DNA from: an uncultured Lachnospiraceae bacterium
Lineage (GTDB): Bacteria; Bacillota_A; Clostridia; Lachnospirales; Lachnospiraceae
Assembly (NCBI GenBank): GCA_900555005.1
Contig: USJM01000028.1
Location: 1-14,126, forward strand
Reading direction: 5' to 3'
DNA length: 14,126 nucleotides
Both the position numbers and the translations under genes were made by a program. Each line of letters starts with the position of its first letter. Position 1 is the stretch's first letter. Positions 1 through 6,358 of the stretch are shown piece by piece. Under the pieces are notes generated by a model, which saw nothing but the letters and a program-made list of their open reading frames with translations, searched no databases and had not been told where the DNA came from.

Positions 1-315
1 AATCGTCCCGGTCAGTTTCCGCTCCGGGGACAGATCCGCGTCCATCACCACAAAGTTTCTGTCCATGACGTAATTCCGGATCGTCTGCAGCAGGAAGCTC
101 TTTCCGCTTCCGTAGCGTCCGACAATAAACCGGAAAGACGCCCCGCCCTCCGAAATCACATCCACATCCGAGAGCAGCGCGTCAATCTCCGCCTTCCGTC
201 CAACCGTGATATATGGCAGACCGACCCGGGGGACGACACCACCCTTCAAGGATCCAATTACTGCCTGCGCAATCCGCCTCGGCACCCGTCTTTTCGTCTG
301 ATTCTCAACTGGCAT
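1..315 (-). CDS. BREX-type ATP-binding protein (DUF2791-like), N-terminal part only
   Basis: The frame runs from an ATG at 315 off the left edge, giving 105 codons. Residues about 8-20 are basic (TKRRVPRRIAQAVI). A short RIAQAVxxSLKxGxVP element follows, then an xxxVGRKAEIDALL segment and a P-loop GRYGSGKS at residues 66-73. MDADLSPERKL at about 91-101 continues the fold. This order (RRI..L..G..P, then VGR.AEI, then GxYGSGKS) is that of the ATP-binding proteins annotated as BREX system ATP-binding domain or DUF2791, often found in Firmicutes beside TerB-N and helicase genes. Start choice: GGAG lies 6 bases before the ATG at 315. An in-frame ATG at 327 has no spaced ribosome site and a TGA lies two codons upstream of it. 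The gene is transcribed away from azlC. The partners needed to say whether this is a defence locus are outside the window. Confidence 0.7.
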   Translation of the reverse strand, partial: MPVENQTKRRVPRRIAQAVIGSLKGGVVPRVGLPYITVGRKAEIDALLSDVDVISEGGASFRFIVGRYGSGKSFLLQTIRNYVMDRNFVVMDADLSPERKLTGTI

Positions 316-355
316 GCGCTGCTCCATTTCTCAAAAACAAATTCGTTCAGCCTCT

Positions 356-384
356 ATGATACATCACGTGGGCAGTCCTGGCAA
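356..384 (-). promoter_or_regulatory. Promoter of the BREX-type ATPase gene
   Basis: On the minus strand TTGCCA (384-379) and TATCAT (361-356) are separated by exactly 17 bases, about 40 bases upstream of the ATG at 315. Five of six bases match in the -35 and five of six in the -10. Predicted by pattern only. Confidence 0.55.
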
Positions 385-413
385 AGAAAAGCACCCCCGC
401 CGCAGCGAGGTGC
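383..413 (-). terminator. Rho-independent terminator read on the minus strand, upstream of the ATPase promoter
   Basis: GCACC (391-395) pairs with GGTGC (409-413), with a further short CGC/GCG stem inside. On the minus strand the hairpin is followed by TTTTCTTT (390-383). It lies just upstream of the -35 of the leftward gene, so it would stop transcripts coming from antisense of azlC and insulate the ATPase promoter. On the plus strand there is no T tract, so it does not terminate rightward transcription. Confidence 0.45.
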
Positions 414-429
414 CAGATCATTCATCCTG

Positions 430-457
430 TTGTTTTGAATGTTTTCAGTGCTATACT
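430..457 (+). promoter_or_regulatory. Sigma-A type promoter of azlCD with extended -10
   Basis: TTGTTT (430-435), a 16-base spacer and TATACT (452-457). The -10 is preceded by TGC (449-451), which gives the TGn extended -10 motif. The expected start is near 464, leaving a leader of about 40 bases before the azlC ATG at 503. Confidence 0.55.
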
Positions 458-502
458 CTTTCTTTACAGACAATGATCTGCAATCACCATAAGGAGATCT
501 TT

Positions 503-1207
503 ATGAAAACCAAAGCCTTGAAAGCCGCATTTCCATATACCATCCCCATTTTCGCCGGGTTCTGGTTTCTCGCGCTTGCCTATGGAATTCTGATGAACGT
601 CAACGGCTTTTCTTTCATCTATCCCATGTTGATGAGCCTGCTGATCTATGGCGGCTCTCTCGAATTTATTGTCGTGACGATGCTGATGTCCCCTTTCGCT
701 CCTCTGTCGACCCTTGCCGTGACACTTCTGGTGCAGTCGAGACATCTTTTCTACGGAATTGCCATGCTGGATCGTTATCGAGGCATGGGGTGGAAAAAAT
801 TCTATCTGATCTTCGGCATGTGCGATGAGACCTTCTCGATCAACTATTCGGCGGACATTCCGGAGGGGGTTGACCGAGGCTGGTTCATGTTTTTTGTCAC
901 GCTGCTGGATCAGCTCTACTGGGTTTCCGGTGCTGTCGTCGGCGGCCTCATCGGATCCTTTCTGAAATTCAACACAAAAGGACTGGACTTTGTGATGACC
1001 GCCATGTTTGTAACGATCTTCATGAACCAGTGGATGAAAGAGAAGAAAAAATACACCGGTCTGATCGGTATCGGTGCAACCGCCGCCTGCCTGGTCCTGT
1101 TCGGTTCCAAATCCTTCATGGTCCCGGCAATGGTGGCAATCCTGATTCTTCTGACCATCTTCAGAAAACCCATCGAACAATCCTATCAGGAGGCAGAGAT
1201 ACAATGA
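503..1207 (+). CDS. azlC: AzlC family branched-chain amino acid exporter, large subunit
   Basis: This is a 234-residue polytopic inner membrane protein. It pairs with AzlD to export branched-chain amino acids and analogues such as 4-azaleucine (known for the family). The N-terminus [20 protein letters not shown], the YGGSLEF segment near residue 50 and the QSRHLFYG motif near 75-82 are typical of AzlC, as is the [12 protein letters not shown] stretch. The length matches the usual 230-240 residues. The frame is open further upstream, but the start at 503 has AAGGAG six bases before it, and the conserved family sequence begins there. The stop overlaps the azlD start (ATGA at 1204-1207), so the two are translationally coupled. 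There is no Lrp-type regulator beside it. Confidence 0.92.
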   Translation: MKTKALKAAFPYTIPIFAGFWFLALAYGILMNVNGFSFIYPMLMSLLIYGGSLEFIVVTMLMSPFAPLSTLAVTLLVQSRHLFYGIAMLDRYRGMGWKKFYLIFGMCDETFSINYSADIPEGVDRGWFMFFVTLLDQLYWVSGAVVGGLIGSFLKFNTKGLDFVMTAMFVTIFMNQWMKEKKKYTGLIGIGATAACLVLFGSKSFMVPAMVAILILLTIFRKPIEQSYQEAEIQ

Positions 1208-1539
1208 GTCCAATGACCATTCCCCAGCAGATCATCACAATCGCCATCTGTGTCCTTGGTACGATGCTGACAAGGTTTCTCCCGTTCCTGATTTTTTCTT
1301 CGAAGAAACCGACCCCGAAATACATCGTGTATCTGGGAAAAGCCCTGCCATGCGCTGTGTTTGGCATGCTTGTTGTCTACTGCCTGAAGAATGTTTCCAT
1401 CCTCTCCGGAACCCACGGCCTTCCGGAATTGCTTGCCATCGCGGTCACGGCAGGGCTTCATCTGTGGAAAAAGAATATGCTTCTGTCCATTGCGGGAGGA
1501 ACCGTTGTATATATGCTGCTGGTACAGCTCGTATTCTGA
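1204..1539 (+). CDS. azlD: AzlD family branched-chain amino acid exporter, small subunit
   Basis: This is a 111-residue membrane protein with about four hydrophobic segments. It carries TRFLPFLIF near the N-terminus and [20 protein letters not shown] in the middle, the usual AzlD signature (TR.LPF, then YLG..LP.A..GMLV.Y.L). It is the partner of AzlC in the export complex. The start at 1204 overlaps the azlC stop by four bases. An AGGAGG at 1188-1193 lies 10 bases upstream, a better spacing than for the second in-frame ATG at 1213. No convincing terminator follows: a small GTCCC/GGGAC inverted repeat near 1585 lacks a T tract. Confidence 0.9.
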   Translation: MSPMTIPQQIITIAICVLGTMLTRFLPFLIFSSKKPTPKYIVYLGKALPCAVFGMLVVYCLKNVSILSGTHGLPELLAIAVTAGLHLWKKNMLLSIAGGTVVYMLLVQLVF

Positions 1540-1771
1540 CAAAACAACTATCTGCCTGGCCATTACCTTGACCGTTGTGCCAGTCCCGGGGACCATCTAC
1601 CGTAACCCATCCGTAAATACTGCCGAAAGCGCTGAAGCCACCATCCCCAGAAACAGACTCAGCAGACCTCCCAGCTACATGACGCATCTGATCCTTCTGT
1701 TCATCTATACATTTCACTTTCGAAAATAAAACACGCTGAAAAATAGCAAAAATTTTTCCTCTTCGCTCCCC
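1540..1771 (+). other. Gene-free stretch between azlD and the PadR promoter
   Basis: No gene with a ribosome site is visible here. On the minus strand around 1610-1700 one frame reads as a short hydrophobic run (LGGLLSLFLGMVASAL, then SAVFTDGLR) bounded by in-frame stops. It may be a scrap of a membrane-protein gene, but it is too short and interrupted to name. The last part, about 1725-1770, is AT-rich and leads into the PadR promoter. Confidence 0.4.
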
Positions 1772-1800
1772 TTGACATACTTCGTCTGTCGTAGTACATT
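1772..1800 (+). promoter_or_regulatory. Promoter of the PadR operon
   Basis: TTGACA (1772-1777, perfect -35), a 17-base spacer and TACATT (1795-1800, four of six). Transcription would begin near 1807, leaving a leader of about 80 bases that contains two more copies of the operator-like repeat. The whole spacer is filled by the first copy of the 18-base repeat, so a repressor bound there would block RNA polymerase directly. Confidence 0.6.
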
Positions 1801-1831
1801 CAATTTGTCAGATATACTTCGTCTGTCGTAG
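1777..1831 (+). repeat. 18-base direct repeat (two copies) in the PadR promoter region
   Basis: ATACTTCGTCTGTCGTAG occurs perfectly at 1777-1794 and 1814-1831, 37 bases apart. The three bases before each copy match except for one (GAC versus GAT). The first copy fills the promoter spacer and the second lies just downstream of the expected start. The shared core TGTCGTAG is also half of the palindrome at 1838-1852. These are likely binding sites for the adjacent PadR protein (inference). Confidence 0.65.
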
Positions 1832-1837
1832 CATGTT

Positions 1838-1852
1838 TGTCGTAGTACGACA
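1838..1852 (+). promoter_or_regulatory. Palindromic operator candidate for the PadR regulator
   Basis: TGTCGTAGTACGACA is a perfect 7+1+7 palindrome. Its left arm is the same TGTCGTAG as in the two 18-base repeats, and the first repeat continues as TGTCGTAGTACA, a partial version of the same dyad overlapping the -10. It lies 37 bases before the padR-like start codon. Autoregulation by PadR is the natural reading but is inferred. Confidence 0.6.
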
Positions 1853-1888
1853 GGCGATTATTCCAAGACCTGACAGAAAGGAGATGCC

Positions 1889-2224
1889 ATGGGAATCAGC
1901 AGTGATGTCATCCGCGGATGTAACGACACAATCATTCTGTGTCTGCTGCTGGACGGTCCGTCTTACGGATATGAAATATCCAGAAGGATACGACTGATGA
2001 CAAAAGATGCCTATATCATAAAAGAAACCACCCTCTACTCGGCATTCACCCGTCTGGAAAAAGCAGGGTGCATTGAGTCATTTCCAGAATTTGCAGAAAA
2101 CGGCAAACGGCGCACCTATTACCGGATCACGGAATCCGGACGCCGCTACTATCGTGAAAAATGCGAGGAATGGGTCCTGACGAAAACTGTTGTAGAGAAA
2201 TTTATCAGGGAGGAGAATCCATGA
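1889..2224 (+). CDS. PadR family transcriptional regulator
   Basis: This is a 111-residue small PadR (subfamily 2 size) DNA-binding protein. The winged helix spans about residues 12-85: DTIILCLLLDGPSYGYEIS (first helices with the PadR SYGYEI signature), then KETTLYSAFTRLEKAGCIES (recognition helix) and GKRRTYYRITESGRRYY (wing and start of the last helix). AAAGGAG at 1877-1883 is five bases before the ATG. The stop overlaps the next start (ATGA). Small PadR proteins of this type are local repressors that sense membrane-active or toxic compounds and control the genes beside them. Here the promoter carries three related operator-like sites, so autorepression of the whole operon is likely. Confidence 0.92.
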   Translation: MGISSDVIRGCNDTIILCLLLDGPSYGYEISRRIRLMTKDAYIIKETTLYSAFTRLEKAGCIESFPEFAENGKRRTYYRITESGRRYYREKCEEWVLTKTVVEKFIREENP

Positions 2225-3225
2225 ACACCATACGCAGTTATCTGGAATCGATGTTTGCAAAGCTGCCGAATACGCCGGACGTCATCAAGGCAAAGTGTGA
2301 GCTGGGACAGATGATGGAGGACAAATATACTGAGCTGGTCAACGAGGGAAAATCGGAGAATGAAGCTGTTGCGCAGGTGATATCAGAATTCGGAAATCTG
2401 GATGAACTTGGCGACGTTCTCGGCATCAGCAGTATCCTGAATCATGAATCCGGAAACTTCACCGCCGGACGTCAGGTAACACTTCAGGAGGCACAGAGCT
2501 ATCTTGATGATAAGGCCCGTTATGGCCTGTTTCACGGGCTGGGAACCTTTTTCGCCATCATCTGTTCCTGCGGAATCATTCTGGCCGGCTCACTGGAAAA
2601 CGGTTCACAGAAAACCATTGTATCCGGACTGCTTTTTCTGTTCATCTCCATCGCGGCCTGCGTGGCATTGCATACCTACAGCAGCCTGCAGATGAACAAA
2701 TGGAATTTTCTGAAAAAGGAGCCTTGCAGCATTGATTACGGTACTGCCGGGATGATCAATGACCTGAGACGCAGCACGCACGATACGTCCATTCTTCAGC
2801 GGACGATTGCCATTCTGCTTTTCTGCACCAGCTACATTCCGCTGATTGTTCTGTCTATGCTGACAGGTCAGAGTGTGTTTGTGGGACTGGGTGTTGACAT
2901 CCTGCTTTTTATGGTCGGTCTGGGCGTTCTGATTCTGACCGTCAGCTCCTCCCGTGAGGACGGTTACCGCGCTCTTCTGAATCTGAACAACAGCTCCTGT
3001 TCCTCCGAATATTACAGCCGGAACAATGGAGAAAACTACTATGAAAACAAAACCGTGCGCATCATCATGTCTGTTTTCTGGCCGACGGTAACATGCGTGT
3101 ATCTGATCTGGAGCTTTCTGTCCTTCGCCTGGTACATCACCTGGATCATCTGGCCGCTGGTCGCCGTCGCCGACTCCTTGATAAAAGCCATTTTCGGAAC
3201 AAGAAAAGAGGAGGATCGATCATGA
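2221..3225 (+). CDS. Permease prefix domain 1 membrane protein (HAAS/DUF1700-like)
   Basis: This is a 334-residue protein. Residues 1-70 form a soluble helical domain (MNTIRSYLESMFAKLP, then AKCELGQMMEDKYTELVNEG, then NEAVAQVISEFGNLDELGDVLG). This is the permease prefix / HAAS-like domain that commonly follows PadR in Firmicutes. A membrane part follows, with hydrophobic segments at about 107-125, 134-154, 197-215, 222-242 and a long tryptophan-rich region at about 283-326. The start at 2221 overlaps the PadR stop, and AGGGAGGAG lies just upstream; the frame is open further upstream inside padR. In related cassettes the prefix domain is thought to transmit the signal between PadR and envelope proteins, but its biochemical function is not established. 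Confidence 0.8.
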   Translation: MNTIRSYLESMFAKLPNTPDVIKAKCELGQMMEDKYTELVNEGKSENEAVAQVISEFGNLDELGDVLGISSILNHESGNFTAGRQVTLQEAQSYLDDKARYGLFHGLGTFFAIICSCGIILAGSLENGSQKTIVSGLLFLFISIAACVALHTYSSLQMNKWNFLKKEPCSIDYGTAGMINDLRRSTHDTSILQRTIAILLFCTSYIPLIVLSMLTGQSVFVGLGVDILLFMVGLGVLILTVSSSREDGYRALLNLNNSSCSSEYYSRNNGENYYENKTVRIIMSVFWPTVTCVYLIWSFLSFAWYITWIIWPLVAVADSLIKAIFGTRKEEDRS

Positions 3226-4001
3226 AGAAACGAAACATCTACCTGATCCTGATGTCACTGGCCACCGCAGCTGCAATCATCCTGGGAACGCTGTGGCATG
3301 TGGGGAAACCTGTCTTTTCACATTCAGATCATAACTTTTCTTTTTACTTCCAGGGGAAAAACAACACGGAGACAACAAAAAAACTGGAATCCTTCACCGG
3401 ACTTCAGATCCGTCTGCAGAATGATGACATTCAGATTGAAACAGGGACAGAATATAAAATGACCTATACAGGTCCGAAAGATGCCGTTCCCACCGCCGAA
3501 ACGGCAGACGGCATCCTGACTGTCCGTAACAGCGGAAACAGATCCGACAGAACCGGCGGAATACTGACGGTTACTGTTCCGTCCGATCTGAAAGCGCTGC
3601 AGGATGTTTCCCTGGACACCAGCAATGGTGATATTTGTATCGAGCCGAACGATACGATCACGGTAAAAAGTCTGACACTGACAAGTGAAAACGGAGATCT
3701 CTCGCTGGAAAAGTGTCATGGCTCCGTCCTGAAAGCCTCCACAGACAACGGAAATATCGGTATGGAACACGTAAGCTTTGAGCAGTCAGACCTGAGCAGT
3801 GAAAACGGAGACCTTATTGTCAATTTGGATGACAGCATAAAAAACTACACGATATATCCCTCGACCTCATCCGGTGATATCACCATCGGAGACACCTCAT
3901 ACAGCACGACGAACGGAGCCGAAAACCAGATCACCATCGGCAGCGGTCAAAAGGTTCTGAAAATACGGACACAGTCCGGTGATATCGAAATAGAGAACTA
4001 A
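3222..4001 (+). CDS. DUF4097 family beta-repeat protein, membrane anchored
   Basis: This is a 259-residue protein with an N-terminal membrane helix (about residues 7-26, IYLILMSLATAAAIILGTLW) and an external domain of beta-strand repeats. The repeats are marked by recurring S(E)NGD or SGD turns (SNGDICI, SENGDLSL, DNGNIGM, SENGDLIV, SSGDITI, QSGDIEI), as expected for a right-handed beta solenoid of the DUF4097 / adhesin-like type. The start at 3222 overlaps the previous stop as ATGA, with GAGGAGG upstream. It is the last gene of the PadR operon and probably sits outside the membrane next to the permease-prefix protein. The ligand is unknown. The protein ends cleanly at QSGDIEIEN. Confidence 0.85.
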   Translation: MKKRNIYLILMSLATAAAIILGTLWHVGKPVFSHSDHNFSFYFQGKNNTETTKKLESFTGLQIRLQNDDIQIETGTEYKMTYTGPKDAVPTAETADGILTVRNSGNRSDRTGGILTVTVPSDLKALQDVSLDTSNGDICIEPNDTITVKSLTLTSENGDLSLEKCHGSVLKASTDNGNIGMEHVSFEQSDLSSENGDLIVNLDDSIKNYTIYPSTSSGDITIGDTSYSTTNGAENQITIGSGQKVLKIRTQSGDIEIEN

Positions 4002-4055
4002 CTGCACTTGACCGAATTTCATACACTGTCATACCTGACCAGGTTTCCTATCTTC

Positions 4056-4097
4056 AAAAATCGGCACCCGCCTCTCCTTTGGAAAAGACGGGTGCCG
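4056..4097 (-). terminator. Rho-independent terminator for leftward transcription
   Basis: CGGCACCCG (4062-4070) pairs perfectly over nine bases with CGGGTGCCG (4089-4097). On the minus strand the hairpin runs into TTTTT (4060-4056). It lies 36 bases past the stop of the MFS remnant and was presumably that gene's terminator. On the plus strand it may still slow readthrough from the DUF4097 gene, but there is no T tract on that side. Confidence 0.7.
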
Positions 4098-4132
4098 CAG
4101 AAATGGCTCACCAGTGTATGGACCTGCAGCAA

Positions 4133-4318
4133 TCACTTGTACAACTCACCGTACTCTCTCTTATCAGTAAACACCAGAACAAACGAAGCAATCACAGCGA
4201 TCATCGTCATTGCAACAGAAAAAATCCATGCCGGTTCAGAACCATAATGATCAAACAGCCATCCGCTGTTCCACTCCACGATCCCCGTCATAAAAGCTGC
4301 TGAAAAGCTGGTTATGCA
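4133..4318 (-). pseudogene. C-terminal remnant of an MFS-type transporter
   Basis: The minus strand holds an open frame of about 61 codons ending in TGA at 4133, with an in-frame TGA at 4319-4321 and no upstream membrane domain. It reads FSAAFMTGIVEWNSGWLFDHYG, then a single hydrophobic helix (AWIFSVAMTMIAVIASFVLVF) and a charged tail (TDKREYGELYK). A G.L.D.YG loop, last helix and short DKREY.ELY tail is how many MFS permeases end. The other helices are missing and no ribosome site precedes the internal ATG at 4291. The terminator at 4056-4097 fits a formerly complete gene. The 98 bases between it and the nitrilase gene show nothing recognisable. Confidence 0.55.
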
Positions 4319-4416
4319 TCAGCCGCCTTGAACCCAGCCGCGCCGCCGAAGCATTTGCCGGTAGTGAGGAGCCTTGGTCTGTTTGTGAAACTGGAAGTTA
4401 TCGAGACAACAGATTA

Positions 4417-5337
4417 TCATTTTTCACTAACTTTTAATTCAAGTATATCTGGACGAGCATAGTGTCCGATTGCATCATGCTCCATCTTACAGGCAGCAGG
4501 CAAGCTCATATCGAGTTCTGCATAGATGATGGTCTCTTCATCCCAGACCGGCTTTGTCAAATAATGACCATACGGATCAAGTATACAACTTCCACCTCTG
4601 CACACAAATTCCGGAAGTTCAGATATGATATTGTGCTCACATAAGTCAGAAGGATATGAACTGCGTCTGATGATCATATCAGCATTTACAAAGAAGCATT
4701 TTCCTTCGATTGCAATGTGCTGAATAGTGGCTTGCCACTCCGGATTGTCATTAGTATTTGGTGAAATATAAATGGTAATTCCCTTTTGATAGAGTGCTAC
4801 ACGAGCAAGTGGCATATAGCTCTCCCAACAAATCATGCTGCCGATCGGTCCCCACGGCGTTTCAGTAACAGGAAAATAATCCTTATTTGCATCTCCCCAT
4901 ACAAGGCGCTCAGAGCCTGTCGGCTTCAATTTTCTGTGCACCTTATATGACCCGTCCGGTTCAAAAATGACATTACTGTTATAAAGTGTTCCGCTAACGG
5001 CATCTCTCTCGGAAAAACCGAGACTGATATATGCCTCTGTTTTCTTGGCTGCCTCTGCGAGTTGCCGGAACTCCGTCTCTCCAGCAACAATGGAGGCATC
5101 ATAATATCGCTTCCAGTCTATTCGCCCTTCTTCGCTTCGTTTTCCTATGCTAAAACCGAAATTCATTCCAACAGGGTATCCAGGAATAAACAGTTCCGGG
5201 AAAACGATTAAATTCGGCTTTTGGCTTGCAGCTTCATTAATATATTGAAGCACCTTTTTAAGCGATGCGCTTTTGTTGAACATAACAGGCTCTGCTTGCA
5301 CTAGTGCGATTTTACAAGTGGTTTCGATGTCTTTCAT
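4417..5337 (-). CDS. Nitrilase (carbon-nitrogen hydrolase, branch 1 type)
   Basis: This is a 306-residue protein of the nitrilase superfamily that would hydrolyse a nitrile to acid and ammonia in the cytoplasm. The catalytic triad is visible: Glu48 in VFPELFIPGYP, Lys136 in VHRKLKPT and Cys170 in SMICWESYMPLAR. GSERLVWGD after the lysine and FIPGYP after the glutamate are typical of true nitrilases and cyanide hydratases rather than amidases. The length is at the short end of the nitrilase range (about 300-360). The start at 5337 is the only methionine before the conserved KIALVQAEP strand; AAGGAG is about 13 bases upstream, a loose spacing. It seems intact although its neighbours are remnants. 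Substrate cannot be read from the sequence. Confidence 0.85.
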   Translation of the reverse strand: MKDIETTCKIALVQAEPVMFNKSASLKKVLQYINEAASQKPNLIVFPELFIPGYPVGMNFGFSIGKRSEEGRIDWKRYYDASIVAGETEFRQLAEAAKKTEAYISLGFSERDAVSGTLYNSNVIFEPDGSYKVHRKLKPTGSERLVWGDANKDYFPVTETPWGPIGSMICWESYMPLARVALYQKGITIYISPNTNDNPEWQATIQHIAIEGKCFFVNADMIIRRSSYPSDLCEHNIISELPEFVCRGGSCILDPYGHYLTKPVWDEETIIYAELDMSLPAACKMEHDAIGHYARPDILELKVSEK

Positions 5338-5400
5338 ACCGACGATTTCACTCCTTATACATCTTTCGATTTGCTTAATTCCATCACTCTCTTGCTGCCT

Positions 5401-6073
5401 TTATTCAATCTTCAGCAGCCAGTCTGATAAATTGTGAATCTTGATGCCTTCATAGTCATAGGTCTCATGCCTGGTGTTAGCCAGAATAAGCTTTGGATAC
5501 GCATCTTTGATCCTAAGCAGAGGATCATACTCACGTTCAAAGGTCTGCGGAAGCGATATATCGTCACTTACCTGGATATACATCTTTTCATCGCCGCGGA
5601 CGGCAACAAAATCCACTTCTTTCTGATACAGCTTTCCAACGTACACCTCGAAGCCACGCCGCATCAGTTCGATACAGACAATATTTTCATACATCCGGCC
5701 ATAATCAAGATTCCGTCTGCCAAGTCTGGCAAAACGTATGCCGGTATCACTCAGATAGTATTTCACAGGCAAGCTCAAATTTCTCGCACAGCTGCACTTC
5801 ATCCACGAATACATAGTTCTGCTTTCCGGACGCATAATGGCTTTCGATGTAATCATACAGAGCATGATATTCCTTTAATCCTTCATATTTCAGGTCAAAG
5901 AAATCCACAAAGATAATATTGGCCTCTGGCTGCATCTCTCTGATTCTGCGGATATAAGCTTTCATCAATTCAGACTTGCCGCTGCGGCGCACTCCGGTAA
6001 TGATCTTGATATCCGGGGCCCCCCTAAGATCAAGAAGTCGCTGCATGTATTCTGGTCTTTCAATATATTTCAT
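5401..6073 (-). pseudogene. AAA family ATPase (AAA_14/DUF4143 type), internally deleted and frameshifted
   Basis: The N-terminal part (6073 to about 5770) reads MKYIERPEYMQRLLDLRG, then the P-loop ITGVRRSGKSELM, and later [16 protein letters not shown], the Walker B region. A different frame then takes over at about 5760-5772 with [35 protein letters not shown] and [12 protein letters not shown], the C-terminal DUF4143 / nuclease-like domain ending at 5401. Intact members are about 400 residues; here about 220 codons remain. The middle (the helicase-like core after Walker B and the start of DUF4143) is gone and the two ends are out of frame. GGAAG lies about seven bases before the ATG. Such proteins are often multicopy in clostridia and possibly toxin-like or mobile, but their function is unclear. 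Confidence 0.8.
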
Positions 6074-6183
6074 GCTTTCACTTCCGAAATTGAAATTTTT
6101 TTAAAGTTTCGCACCTGTGCGCGCAGCTTACTCTGGATTGCCCTGCTTGTCAATGTGAGAAGGCAAGGTCAGTACGGTCAGTA

Positions 6184-6357
6184 TCACCGATAAATCAATG
6201 TAAAGCCATGCTGCCTGCGCCTCAGCATCCACAGACACCTCCAATAGGCATACTGATAGAACTTACTCAGAGCATCCAGATTTCCGTTTACACCATAGTA
6301 CTGGCAGTGACCCAGTATCACTCCTATATCGTTATTGATTACTTTTATTTGTTCCAT
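6184..6357 (-). pseudogene. C-terminal remnant of a group II intron reverse transcriptase/maturase
   Basis: From an ATG at 6357 to TGA at 6184 the frame reads INNDIGVILGHCQYYGVNGN, then LDALSKFYQYAYW and CLWMLRRRQ. The pattern GH..YYGV.GN...L..FY.Y....W.L.RRxQ is the start of the maturase (domain X) end of group II intron RTs. After RRRQ the similarity stops. No RT palm motif (YADD) is present upstream, where the CMD-cupin gene begins immediately. No group II domain V-like hairpin is visible in the 110 bases downstream. I read it as a scrap left by an old intron; the assignment rests on motif spacing only. Confidence 0.5.
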
Positions 6358-6358
6358 A

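Noticed and set aside
1445..1717. Minus-strand frames between azlD and the PadR promoter, including a short hydrophobic run
   Set aside because: Interrupted by stops, no ribosome site and partly antisense to azlD; kept only as a remark in the gene-free stretch.
1777..1852. CRISPR-like reading of the repeated 18-mer
   Set aside because: Only two perfect copies and a related palindrome, spaced across a promoter; no array, no cas genes. Operator sites explain it better.
4062..4097. Terminator of the PadR operon on the plus strand
   Set aside because: The perfect stem is followed on the plus strand by CAGAAATGG, with no T tract; the T tract lies on the other side, so it serves leftward transcription.
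6119..6155. TTGACA-like promoter for the AAA ATPase remnant
   Set aside because: TTGACA is followed at 17 bases only by TAAGCT, a poor -10, so it is not supported.
6077..6183. Group II intron domain V hairpin downstream of the reverse transcriptase remnant
   Set aside because: No GAGC...GAAA...GTTC-type 34-base hairpin is present, so no intron RNA is annotated.
6130..6260. A second minus-strand frame ending DLSVILTVLTLPSHIDKQGNPE at TAA
   Set aside because: Reads like the end of a membrane protein, but it overlaps the reverse transcriptase remnant in another frame, has no start and matches no family I recognise.
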